Shown piece after piece: positions 8,761-17,840 of a DNA stretch of 64,000 nt; positions within the stretch are counted from its first letter, which is position 1, and every line of letters starts with the position of its first letter. The notes under the pieces are model-generated. The model had not been told where the DNA came from, made no database searches, and worked only from the letters and a program-made list of their open reading frames with translations. Source of the stretch: Oscillatoriales cyanobacterium (GTDB lineage: Bacteria; Cyanobacteriota; Cyanobacteriia; Cyanobacteriales; Microcoleaceae); contig RDYN01000012.1 in the NCBI GenBank assembly GCA_004293365.1, forward strand, positions 55,533 to 119,532, read 5' to 3'. The position numbers were made by a program, and so were the translations under genes.

Positions 8761-10127
8761 TAATCCTGACCCCAAACAATCGATTCCTGAATCCTGTTCA
8801 TCGTTTCAATAGTTGTATCAAAACTGCGGGCTTCAATACCCATTTCTGGATCAATATCCGCTGGTGTCAGCGTTTGACATTTATTTGTTTTTGTCTTCCC
8901 TGCCTCTTCTGCAATATAAACTTTAATTTTGTTAGACGAAATTAGTTCTACTTCCCGATAACCTTCTTCTTCAGCAATTCGCTTCAGATGAGGTTTATCA
9001 TGGTTAAGCATAATCAATGTATTCAGTTCTTTAATAATGTAATCACTGTGGGTGGTAATAAAAACCTTAATACCCAGATTTACCAAGCGGGCAAATAGCC
9101 GTGCGACGCGGCGCTGGTTTTCAGGATGTAGATTTAATTCTGGTTCATCTATCATCAGTAAATCACCAATCTGAGCCTCATGTTTTAGGTAAAAACCGAT
9201 GTCTAATAGAGAACGCACAGCACTAGAACTTTCATCCATAGAAAGCTTGAGCCTTTTACCATTTGGCTCATAATAAAGTTCATCATTACGGGTAACGGTG
9301 TATTGGCCGCCGATTATGTCAGCAAAATCTGCCAGTATATCAGGATGTTCCTCAGCAATAAAACTGCTTTTTTTAACAATGGTTTCAAGTTCCCTGGTAA
9401 ATTCTACGTTTGTCTGTATCGGCAGGGCGTAGTCCTGATAAGCTTTAAATAAAAGCTGCATTGGATTGATATTATTGTTGCTTTTACCCATTTGTTCAAG
9501 CAATCTATTACGGGCAAAATTCAACTCTTTGCGAAAAATAGCTGCACCAGTTCGCTCTGCACTAGCGATAAAAGGACGAGGAATAATTTCGGCAAAAATG
9601 ATATCTTTCAGTGCATCAGCAATGGTGTGTTTAAGTATTTGATTGGGAATTTTTGCCTTTTCTTTTTCAACTAGCAAGGTGACAACTAATTCTCTACTTT
9701 CTTCTCTTTTGGTCATAGAGAATAATTCGACATTGGCAGATCCTATTGTTAGCTCGAACTTGCGTGTTAAACGAATATTTTTGATGTCTAGATTTACCTG
9801 AAACTCTGTTTTTTTAAATCTTTTAGCCGGCGCTGCAAAAATCTGAGGCAATTGCTGTGTATAAACTTGACAAGCTTTAAAAACAATTTGCTCTGCCTGT
9901 TTGACATATTCTTGTATGTCTAGATGGATTACGCCGTCCGCAAGGAGTTGCTGGATTTTGTTGTCGTTAATGTCGATCGCCAAAATCTGCCGCCAAGTAA
10001 ACAAAAAGCCAAACAGTGCATAGGTAGCGTAGGTCTTTCCGGTATTGTTGCCGCCACAAATAATTGTCAACTCGCCAAGGGTGAATTCGGCTTGTTTTAG
10101 GGCACCAAGATTTTTGACTTTAATTTT
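8760..10127 (-). CDS. AAA/ABC-type ATPase of a probable defence module (OLD/RecF-like)
   Basis: The protein of about 455 residues begins MKIKVKNLGALKQAEF; the longer frame start at 10175 adds 16 residues lacking homologous character. It carries a Walker A motif near the N-terminus (CGGNNTGKTY), a Walker B with following signature (LLMIDEPELNLHPENQRR) and a switch His (VFITTHSDYI), as in RecF/OLD/AAA_21-type ATPases. The long insert between the A and B motifs is typical of defence ATPases. It is translationally coupled to the putative nuclease downstream. Together they resemble two-gene ATPase/nuclease anti-phage systems, but I cannot match them to a named one. Confidence 0.8.
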   Translation of the reverse strand, partial: KIKVKNLGALKQAEFTLGELTIICGGNNTGKTYATYALFGFLFTWRQILAIDINDNKIQQLLADGVIHLDIQEYVKQAEQIVFKACQVYTQQLPQIFAAPAKRFKKTEFQVNLDIKNIRLTRKFELTIGSANVELFSMTKREESRELVVTLLVEKEKAKIPNQILKHTIADALKDIIFAEIIPRPFIASAERTGAAIFRKELNFARNRLLEQMGKSNNNINPMQLLFKAYQDYALPIQTNVEFTRELETIVKKSSFIAEEHPDILADFADIIGGQYTVTRNDELYYEPNGKRLKLSMDESSSAVRSLLDIGFYLKHEAQIGDLLMIDEPELNLHPENQRRVARLFARLVNLGIKVFITTHSDYIIKELNTLIMLNHDKPHLKRIAEEEGYREVELISSNKIKVYIAEEAGKTKTNKCQTLTPADIDPEMGIEARSFDTTIETMNRIQESIVWGQD

Positions 10128-10181
10128 CATTGGTGTTTTCCTTAGATTGCAATGTGCCTCAGCAATATCGCACAAACCAAG

Positions 10182-10709
10182 CTAAACAGCCAGCGCCTTG
10201 ATACTTTCTTGGGTATCAGGAGGGATCTTTTGCCAACCCCTGGCAATGTTAATATTCATATTGGTTTGAGCAATATCTAACAATGTATCATCAATTGAAT
10301 GTGTTTGATTTTCGCGCAACCAAATTAAAATTTCCGCTAAATGCCAGATAGAGTGGGCACCTTCATAAACAGGAATCGGAAATTTTGAGTCGTTTTCGAG
10401 GGTGAGATTGGTCATGTGCTGTGGAGTGTACCCCAGAATTTTAGCTGCATCGGTCAAACCAACAAAATCTGGTGCTGCTTCAATTAGAGTGGCACTTGGA
10501 ACAACTCTTTTGACATCAGAAATCGCACTAGAAATAGCTTCATAAGCCGACGACGCCTCGCGGATGAAATTTAGTGCGACATATTCTTTATTCCCAACTC
10601 CGATTAAGGCGTCATCACAGCCACCTGCATACAGTTTCTCGATAAAATCGTCAGTATTGGCTAGGGATTTTTTTAGATTAAACTTCACAGTAAAATCATA
10701 CTCATTCAT
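10182..10709 (-). CDS. Putative antitoxin with DNA-binding helix-turn-helix
   Basis: The 175-residue protein has an N-terminal part (about 1-75) resembling a substrate-mimic or HicB-like sheet (FTVKFNLKKSLANTDDFIEK). A helix-turn-helix-like region follows (about 85-130: VGLTDAAKILGYTPQHMTNL), ending in a segment typical of excisionase/MerR-like helices (IPVYEGAHSIWHLAEILIWL). It overlaps the upstream HicA-like gene by four bases (ATGA). In this context it is most likely the antitoxin and autorepressor of a type II toxin-antitoxin pair. The order toxin then antitoxin is the same as in hicAB. Confidence 0.7.
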   Translation of the reverse strand: MNEYDFTVKFNLKKSLANTDDFIEKLYAGGCDDALIGVGNKEYVALNFIREASSAYEAISSAISDVKRVVPSATLIEAAPDFVGLTDAAKILGYTPQHMTNLTLENDSKFPIPVYEGAHSIWHLAEILIWLRENQTHSIDDTLLDIAQTNMNINIARGWQKIPPDTQESIKALAV

Positions 10710-10984
10710 TCTGATTCCTCCTCTGGGTAAAACTCATTCACATCGTTATGCTTTGTGCAATTATCCACTACTCGGCGAATTTGTTTTCCATGATTCCCTG
10801 AGTTTTTTGGGGTACTCCAAATACTGGATATACAAAAAATCCCGCTTCTACACTCTTTATCGTTGTAGGGACAATAAATTTTCCCCCAAGCATGAGAACC
10901 ACCAACATCAACGCGCCATCCATTTTTTTCAGCGTATCTCAACGCATCCTCAACTTCTGGCTTTGGGTGAGTTTTTCTGACCAT
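10706..10984 (-). CDS. HicA-like toxin
   Basis: The 92-residue protein contains NGWRVDVGGSHAWGKIYCP and later STPKNSGNHGKQIRRVVDNC. The GGSHAWGK motif has the catalytic-type His of the dsRNA-binding-fold HicA mRNA interferases, which cleave mRNA when freed from their antitoxin. It is the first gene of the - strand island and overlaps the antitoxin by ATGA. The assignment rests on motif, size and gene pairing. Confidence 0.7.
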   Translation of the reverse strand: MVRKTHPKPEVEDALRYAEKNGWRVDVGGSHAWGKIYCPYNDKECRSGIFCISSIWSTPKNSGNHGKQIRRVVDNCTKHNDVNEFYPEEESE

Positions 10985-11030
10985 TACAATTTTTGCTTAC
11001 ATATCGTTCAACACGCTACTATAAACCTAA

Positions 11031-11642
11031 CTATTCTGCACGCTTATAATTCATCACCAAATCCAATCGCGATAAAGAACTTGTCGCTGATTCCCGCACA
11101 TAGGAATCCACGGTTTCATCATTCGCAAATGTGGTGAGAACTTCTACACAACGTCGATCGCCCACAGAAGCCAATGCACTCACAATCGCCACCTGTACCG
11201 CTACATTATCCGTTGTATTCAGCGATTCCACCAAAATCTCGAACGCAGACGAACCCATCTGTCCCAAGGCCATCACGGCTGCAATGTGCACTACAGGATT
11301 AGCATCGTCGATCGCCTTTTTCAATCCCTGCAAACCGACTTCTGGGAAAGGCAACTCTGGATAGTTAATCGCAACTTGCGCTAATACTTTCGCTGCACTT
11401 CCTCGCACTGTCACGTTGTCGCTATTTAACAATGCGTCAACTACCGATGGTACGGCATCCTCACCGATCGCACCTAACACCTTCACTGCCGCCCGACGAT
11501 AGGTGACATCTTCGTCGTCTAAAATGGCCACCAGTCGAGAAATGGTATTTTCATCGCGGGAATCGGCAATTTCAAACATCGCCCGATCGCGCATATGAGG
11601 ATTCGGGTGTTTTAATTGTTCAAACAAAGCATCTGTTGTCAT
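11031..11642 (-). CDS. cpeZ: CpeZ, chaperone-like HEAT protein for phycoerythrin
   Basis: The 203-residue HEAT-repeat protein has repeats such as NPHMRDRAMFEIADSRDENT, VTYRRAAVKVLGAIGEDAVP, VTVRGSAAKVLAQVA and PVVHIAAVMALGQMG. Length and position directly after cpeY match CpeZ, which acts as a chaperone-like partner stabilising CpeB/CpeA and helping CpeY. It is the last gene of the cpeBA-Y-Z set on the - strand. About 200 bases of repeat DNA separate it from cpeY, so the two may be transcribed together or from a second promoter. Confidence 0.8.
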   Translation of the reverse strand: MTTDALFEQLKHPNPHMRDRAMFEIADSRDENTISRLVAILDDEDVTYRRAAVKVLGAIGEDAVPSVVDALLNSDNVTVRGSAAKVLAQVAINYPELPFPEVGLQGLKKAIDDANPVVHIAAVMALGQMGSSAFEILVESLNTTDNVAVQVAIVSALASVGDRRCVEVLTTFANDETVDSYVRESATSSLSRLDLVMNYKRAE

Positions 11643-11696
11643 AGTTTTTGGGGTTTTAGGTTTTCTAATTTAAGCTGAATTAACAATCCTGGACGC

Positions 11697-11848
11697 ATAA
11701 ATATCTAAGAAACCGGGTTTTTACCAGTATTAAAAGCTGGGATGCAGTATTTTGGTAAAAAAACCCGGTTTCTGCCTCCCGTCTCAGGTAGGGACACGGC
11801 ACTGCCGTGTCCGGCTGTAGGGACACGGCACTGCCGTGTCCCTACTAT
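11697..11848. repeat. Repeats between cpeY and cpeZ
   Basis: An imperfect inverted repeat (AGAAACCGGGTTTTT / AAAAAACCCGGTTTCT) spans about 11709-11775. It is followed by two copies of GTAGGGACACGGCACTGCCG, each continuing TGTCC, at about 11788-11845. The second copy runs up to the cpeY stop codon. Both units are self-complementary and could form hairpins between the two lyase genes. Confidence 0.85.
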
Positions 11849-13131
11849 ATTTCAGATGTTAAAGAAGTATGAGCATCTATTTTAGCTTGAACTAACCAAT
11901 CTTGGTCAGCCGCAGCAACTTCATAACCACTAACATCACCAAGTTTTTCTAGTGCCATTAATGCAGCATACTTCAAATCCCAGATTTTAGTTTCCAGACA
12001 GGTTTTCAATTCTGGGATAGCACGCTTGTCTCCGACTTCCCCTAGGGCGATCGCAGCCGCCGCACGGGATTTCTGAAACTGTGGCTGGGGGTTGTTCAAA
12101 GCTTCCAATAACAAATCGTAGGCTGGAGAGTGTTTGAGCCAACCAAACAATTTTACTACATGAAAATGCGCTCCGTAGTCATTGTTTGCTTCTTCGGCAA
12201 AGGTGGCAAACAAAGCTGCCGGTGCCTCCTCTGAATAATGTTCTAAAATTGTTTTAATTGCTAAATAGCAACGACCAAAATCCGTTTCGTATAATTGGTT
12301 AATTAGAAACGGTAATTCTGGTAATTCTTCATAGCTGTGCACTAAATCTAAATCACCTGGTTGATCCCGTAAGGTTTGTTCTAAGTAGGGTTGAATGGTG
12401 GCAAAGGTAAGGGATTTGTCGGCGATTCCGGCTGCTGCTAGCATCCGAATTCCCCTCAGCCTAAAGACTAAAGATACGGGACATTTGGCAATGTTGGGAA
12501 TGGCATCGTAGTGGTGGGCGTCGATCAAATCCTGAATTGATAGTCGGCGCCCTAGGACATTTTTGTGTTGCAGCATGGCGACAACTTTTCCCATTTGAGA
12601 AAAGTCTCTGGTTAAACGACAAATTGCGGCGATCGCAGCACTAGCAGTCGGCGGATCGAGATCGTCAACAAATTTGCGAATTCTGGTCTCGGCTGGTTGA
12701 TAATCTAATTTAGTCAGGGTGTGGATGATTACTCGGTAGGTTTGTCCTGGTTTATCGAGCAATTGAGCGACTTCTTCGAGGATATCGCTGTCTTGAGTGC
12801 CTATTTCGCCGATCGCCCAAACGGCATTTTCCACTGTGTAGCAGTCATCATCGCTCAAACAGGTGCGAATCACCGGTAATGCTTGGACAGCTTGGAGTCT
12901 TCCCAAGGTTTCCACCGACTTGCGGCGCACAATGCGATTGTCTAGGGATGGATCGGTTTGCTCTACTGCTCGCATCAGTGCTGCGATCGATCGATCTGTG
13001 GCAAAATTGATCAAATGGGAAGCTGCTATGTAGCGGGAATCTTCTTCGCCGATTTGGTCTTGTGGCGTATCTAAAAGGGCGATCGCCTGGTCTTCTGTTA
13101 AATTAAAAAAACTAAAAAAGCGTTTATCCAT
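11845..13131 (-). CDS. cpeY: CpeY, phycoerythrobilin lyase for alpha-phycoerythrin
   Basis: The 428-residue protein has the length and N-terminus of CpeY (MDKRFFSFFNLTEDQAIALL) and consists of HEAT/PBS-lyase repeats (IVRRKSVETLGRLQAVQALP, TVENAVWAIGEIG, QKSRAAAAIALGEVGDKRAI, LKYAALMALEKLGDVSG). CpeY attaches phycoerythrobilin to CpeA Cys-82, helped by CpeZ. It lies downstream of cpeBA on the same strand. A 500-base repeat field separates it from cpeA, so expression may fall off between them or use a separate promoter. Confidence 0.88.
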   Translation of the reverse strand: MDKRFFSFFNLTEDQAIALLDTPQDQIGEEDSRYIAASHLINFATDRSIAALMRAVEQTDPSLDNRIVRRKSVETLGRLQAVQALPVIRTCLSDDDCYTVENAVWAIGEIGTQDSDILEEVAQLLDKPGQTYRVIIHTLTKLDYQPAETRIRKFVDDLDPPTASAAIAAICRLTRDFSQMGKVVAMLQHKNVLGRRLSIQDLIDAHHYDAIPNIAKCPVSLVFRLRGIRMLAAAGIADKSLTFATIQPYLEQTLRDQPGDLDLVHSYEELPELPFLINQLYETDFGRCYLAIKTILEHYSEEAPAALFATFAEEANNDYGAHFHVVKLFGWLKHSPAYDLLLEALNNPQPQFQKSRAAAAIALGEVGDKRAIPELKTCLETKIWDLKYAALMALEKLGDVSGYEVAAADQDWLVQAKIDAHTSLTSEI

Positions 13132-13159
13132 AAAATTAGCTGTCTGGGATTAATTGTAA

Positions 13160-13466
13160 TATCAATTCCGCTTGAATGACCGCACTACAAACCGTTTTTC
13201 GGGTTCGTACTACTCCATGAAAGCGGACTGAAGTCCGCACTACAAACCGTTTTTCGGGTTCGTAGTGCGGACTTCAGTCCGCTCCATGAAAGCGGACTGA
13301 AGTCCGCACTAACTGAAGTCCGCACTACAAACCGTTTCTCGGGTTCGTACTGCGGACTTCAGTCCGCTCCATGAAAGCGGACTGAAGTCCGCACTACAAA
13401 CCGTTTTTCGGGTTCGTACTACTCCATGAAAGCGGACTGAAGTCCGCACTACAAACCGTTTTTCTT
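13160..13466. repeat. Palindromic repeat field between cpeA and cpeY
   Basis: About 300 bases consist of repeated arms of the GTAGTGCGGACTTCAGTCCG family, alternating with its complement (CGGACTGAAGTCCGCACTAC) and a spacer AAACCGTTTTTCGGGTTCGT. At least four copies are present, some truncated (for example CGTACTACTCC with the first arm lost). The pattern suggests nested insertion and deletion within a growing array. The remaining 170 bases up to cpeA show no gene. Confidence 0.9.
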
Positions 13467-13639
13467 ATTGGTAATCTATCCGAGTGCATCTCAAAGGATA
13501 TATCTATCCAAACACAATAACAAGCCCAGGAATTCTTTACCCTTACTTTACCGAAATCGGTAGAGCAACGAGCCAAGAGTTCCTAGACTTGTCGGGGTAA
13601 AAATTACCCAGTTACGACATTACAAACCTGTCTAATTAA

Positions 13640-14137
<498 letters not shown>

Positions 14138-14210
14138 CTAAATCTCCTAAACTGATTTTGACTGTGAGCGTAGTTTCAATTTTGCTGAGCGAATTGCGAT
14201 TAGCAATAAA

Positions 14211-14780
<570 letters not shown>

Positions 14781-14884
14781 TTAGACGAAAAATTATTTTT
14801 TATCTTAGTTGGTCAACTTGGTGACAAACTTGATGGTTTTGAATATATCTCTGGGCTGATTCCTTCGTCTCATTCCTGAGAAAC

Positions 14885-14905
14885 AAAGTAACAATTTGTT
14901 ACTTT
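14885..14905. promoter_or_regulatory. 21-bp perfect palindrome upstream of cpeB, candidate operator
   Basis: AAAGTAACAA and TTGTTACTTT are perfect complements around one central T, 120 bases before the cpeB start. In Fremyella the cpeBA promoter is known to carry TTGTTA boxes bound by light-response factors; the half site here contains TTGTTA. It could equally be the operator of the divergent GNAT gene, which starts 160 bases away. Confidence 0.6.
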
Positions 14906-15066
14906 TGTCGCTAAAAGCACTTTTTTTCGTTTAAGAAACATCTCTATACCACGATCGGGCGGATTCTGAACAGAAAGGTCAATCGCCCGATCGACTCACC
15001 CGATCGCAGCTCGATCGATCGCCCAAGCTATTTTAAAATTGATCGATAACCCGAACATGATTACCT

Positions 15067-16029
15067 ATGACGGCAAATCTCTCGGCGCGCTGCTATGCGG
15101 GCGATCGCGATTTAAGGGCGATCGCCGATTTAATCAATACTTGCGAAGAAGTCGATCGGCTCAATGAAGGCACTTCTATCTCCGAATTGCAACAAGAATT
15201 TAACCAACCGTCCCGAGATTTAGCGCGCGATATGTGTCTTTGGGAAGATGCGGGCGGCAAATTAATCGGTTTTGCCGAGTTGTGGATCTCTGAACCTGGG
15301 GAAGTCATCGACGGTTGGCTGTCGTTTTCTGTCCGCCCCGAGGCGCGTCGCGGGGATGTGGAAGCGGCGGCAGTCGCTTGGGGCGAAACGCGGATGCGCC
15401 AGGTAGCACAAGAGAGTGGCGCCTGCGTGAAGCTGCGATCGGGAATTAGGGCACAGGATGCCGATCGTATTTCTGTGCTGGAAAGTTGCGGTTTTAGGGT
15501 CGATCGCTATTTTTGTCGCATGGCGCGATCGCTCTCGGAACCGATCGCAGAACCTGAATTCCCAGAAGGTTTTGCGCTGCGTCAATTCCCCGGCGAAGAG
15601 GATTCGGAAGCTTGGGTAGAAATGTTCAACCAGTCGTTTATCGATCACTGGAACCACCACGATTTAACTGTCGAGAAATTCAAGTACGATTTAGGAAAAC
15701 CCAGTTACAGAAAGGATTTAGACTTGATTGCTGTTGCTGCTGACGGGACTTATGCAGCTTTCTGTTATTGCGAAATTAATGTCGAAGAGTGCGATCGTAC
15801 TGGACGAAATGAAGGCTGGATTGCTGTTCTCGGTACGCGGCGCGGCTTCCGCAAACTTGGATTGGGACGATCGATGTTGCTGGCTGGTTTGCAGCGACTG
15901 AAAGCTGCCGGTGTCGAGACTGCGATTCTCGGCGTCGATGCTGCAAATCCTTCCGGTGCATTGCGACTTTACGAGTCTGCGGGCTTCCACAATATTCGCG
16001 ATAGCATTTCCTATGTTAAGGATGTTTGA
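15067..16029 (+). CDS. Tandem GNAT-family N-acetyltransferase
   Basis: The 320-residue protein holds two GNAT domains. The first (about 1-160) is degenerate in its acetyl-CoA loop (SVRPEARRGDVEAAAVAWGE). The second (about 165-320) has a clear motif A, LGTRRGFRKLGLGRSML, with the R/Q-x-x-G-x-G/A type loop, and the C-terminal NPSGALRLYESAGF signature. The layout is like mycothiol synthase MshD and other two-domain acetyltransferases. The substrate is unknown. It is divergent from cpeB. Confidence 0.88.
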   Translation: MTANLSARCYAGDRDLRAIADLINTCEEVDRLNEGTSISELQQEFNQPSRDLARDMCLWEDAGGKLIGFAELWISEPGEVIDGWLSFSVRPEARRGDVEAAAVAWGETRMRQVAQESGACVKLRSGIRAQDADRISVLESCGFRVDRYFCRMARSLSEPIAEPEFPEGFALRQFPGEEDSEAWVEMFNQSFIDHWNHHDLTVEKFKYDLGKPSYRKDLDLIAVAADGTYAAFCYCEINVEECDRTGRNEGWIAVLGTRRGFRKLGLGRSMLLAGLQRLKAAGVETAILGVDAANPSGALRLYESAGFHNIRDSISYVKDV

Positions 16030-16066
16030 GGATTTGGGCGATCGCACAAAAACCCTTTGTAGTGGC

Positions 16067-16124
16067 GTTTGTAGTGCGGACTTCAGTCCGCATAATGCTG
16101 CGGACTGAAGTCCGCACTACAAAC
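16067..16124. repeat. Dispersed palindromic repeat, one full copy
   Basis: GTTTGTAGTGCGGACTTCAG, a loop (CATAATGCTG) and the complementary arm ending GCACTACAAAC form one complete copy 38 bases after the GNAT gene stop. Confidence 0.9.
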
Positions 16125-16214
16125 CTTGCTTATTTATTGCGGTCAATCGACCGGACATGACATGACATAACACAATATTTTCCTCAAAAACCCCGTTTTT
16201 GCAACCTCTGTAAC

Positions 16215-16934
<720 letters not shown>

Positions 16935-16946
16935 GAATTTACTTTT

Positions 16947-17219
16947 ATTCCGCGCCCTAATTCGAGAAGCCTACAAACATTAGGGTGGGAGCATTTCAGT
17001 TTTGCATTTACAGTGCTGCCCCGCTCAAAAAATGAATGGTTCGTAGTACGGACTTCAGTCCGCTCTTTAAAAATGCTTCTTGCAAAACTGAGATGCTCCC
17101 CATTAGGGTTCTAGTTCTGAAAAGATTACGGGTTCAATTCCCGCTAAAGGCTTCGGCTTTTATGGTGGAATGGCAAACACGGTAGAAATTGTCAAAAGCT
17201 TTTCAAACTTGCGCGGAAT
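16947..17219 (+). ncRNA. Candidate Y RNA A with permuted tRNA-Leu-like module, split by a MITE
   Basis: The ends pair perfectly over nine bases (ATTCCGCGC 16947-16955 with GCGCGGAAT 17211-17219). After an internal loop (CCTAATTC / AAACTT), a second stem forms (GAGAAGC with GCTTTTC). Inside, in permuted order, are an anticodon-like half stem (17109-17113), a T arm (CGGG TTCAATT CCCG, 17129-17143), a 7-bp acceptor-like hairpin capped by TTCG (17145-17162), a D arm with GG in its loop (GTG...CAC, 17165-17180) and the other half stem TAGAA (17183-17187). The D arm resembles tRNA-Leu. Without the 123-base insertion (MITE plus one target copy) the RNA would be about 150 nt. Confidence 0.75.
16979..17109. 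mobile_element. MITE inserted in Y RNA A, with 8-bp target duplication
   Basis: The element (16987-17101, about 115 bases) has 20-bp terminal inverted repeats differing at one base (GGGAGCATTTCAGTTTTGCA and the complement of TGCAAAACTGAGATGCTCCC). It is flanked by the direct repeat ATTAGGGT (16979-16986 and 17102-17109). Inside is one arm of the GTAGTACGGACTTCAGTCCG repeat family. There is no coding capacity, so it is a non-autonomous element. A relative of the same length lies at 21190-21305. Confidence 0.82.
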
Positions 17220-17238
17220 CAAAAAATGATCGGTTGTC

Positions 17239-17347
17239 GGGGGCGCACCCCAACTCAATAAGCTTGCAAACTGGCGAAGGTTCGACTTAAAATCGAATAG
17301 TAGGTTCAATTCCTAAAAAACAAAGCTTCTCTGACTCGTGCGCCACC
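17239..17347 (+). ncRNA. Candidate Y RNA B with tRNA-Leu(UAA)-like remnant in normal order
   Basis: GGCGCAC (17242-17248) pairs with GTGCGCC (17338-17344), and AAGCTT pairs with AAGCTT as second stem after the loop. The 5' strand (CACCCCAACTC...AAGCTTGC) and 3' strand (AAAGCTTCTCTGACTC) follow the array consensus. The interior has TGGCGAA, as in the D-arm start of tRNA-Leu(UAA). It also has a 5-bp arm TTCGA/TCGAA with a 7-base loop CTTAAAA (17281-17297), which is an anticodon loop reading UAA, and a T arm TAGG TTCAATT CCTA (17301-17315). There is no D loop or acceptor stem, so it cannot be a working tRNA. Confidence 0.7.
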
Positions 17348-17391
17348 TCTGGCACCTGAAGTTTTCATATCTGTCACGCGGTTAAAAATCC

Positions 17392-17514
17392 CACTTCGCG
17401 CCCTCACAAAGGAAGCTTACATACTAGCTCTTGGTAGAGCATTTCTCTTGGAAGAAAAGGTTGCGGGTTCAACTCCTGCGTATGAACAACGGCTTTCTTA
17501 ACTTGCGCGAAGTG
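17392..17514 (+). ncRNA. Candidate Y RNA C with a complete tRNA-like body fused at the acceptor stem
   Basis: CACTTCGCGC (17392-17401) pairs perfectly with GCGCGAAGTG (17505-17514). A second stem pairs AAGGAAGCT with GGCTTTCTT. The enclosed body is in normal tRNA order: CATAC/GTATG acceptor-like stem (17420-17424 with 17480-17484), D arm GCTC TTGGTA GAGC, anticodon-like arm TTTCT/AGAAA (17442-17457) with a six-base loop, and T arm GCGGG TTCAACT CCTGC (17463-17479). The Y stem thus replaces the free tRNA ends. The six-base loop and fused ends argue against a translating tRNA. Confidence 0.75.
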
Positions 17515-17560
17515 ACTTTTACCGCCATAACATTTTGATTCAACTTTCTTTATGAAAAAG

Positions 17561-17618
17561 GTTTGTAGTGAGGACTTGAGTCCGCACAAAAATAAGGACT
17601 AAAGTCCTCACTACAAAC
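17561..17618. repeat. Dispersed palindromic repeat between Y RNA C and D
   Basis: A full copy starts with GTTTGTAGTGAGGACTTGAG and ends with the arm GGACTAAAGTCCTCACTACA plus AAC. A remnant (CTGAAGTCCTTAATACAA) lies at about 17819-17836 between D and E. Confidence 0.9.
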
Positions 17619-17658
17619 CTTATGAAAAATAAGGAAATTATCCGCTGTTCAATCTTCT

Positions 17659-17802
17659 GTTTCGCGCCCTAACATAGAAAGCGCATACACACAATTCCAC
17701 CGATAGGTCACAGGTTCAAATCCTGTCAGTCTCGTTTGAGGGGCTGTAGCTCAGGGGTAGAGCAATCGGTATGTTAAACCGCTTTTTAAACTTGCGCGAA
17801 AC
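17659..17802 (+). ncRNA. Candidate Y RNA D, a circularly permuted tRNA mimic
   Basis: GTTTCGCGC (17659-17667) pairs with GCGCGAAAC (17794-17802), and TAGAAAGCG pairs with CGCTTTTTA as second stem. Inside, every helix of a tRNA is found but permuted: ACCGAT (17699-17704) pairs with ATCGGT (17765-17770) as anticodon stem; then a five-base variable loop; T arm ACAGG TTCAAAT CCTGT (17710-17726); acceptor 3' strand CAGTCTC; loop GTTTGA; acceptor 5' strand GGGGCTG (7 bp with two G-U pairs); TA; D arm GCTC AGGGGTA GAGC (17749-17763). The Y stem sits where the anticodon loop would be. This is the arrangement known for bacterial YrlA RNAs. Confidence 0.85.
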
Positions 17803-17840
17803 TTCCAATTTTTGAACAACTGAAGTCCTTAATACAAGCG

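Noticed and set aside
13160..13466. CRISPR array
   Set aside because: Units are palindromic, of unequal spacing, and the spacers are themselves repeated. There are no unique spacers and no cas genes.
17128..17770. Degraded tRNA gene cluster
   Set aside because: T-arm and D-arm sequences are obvious, but in two elements their order is permuted, the anticodon loops are missing or replaced, and every unit is enclosed by the same non-tRNA stem. Decayed tRNA genes would not keep these stems, so Y RNA-like elements fit better.
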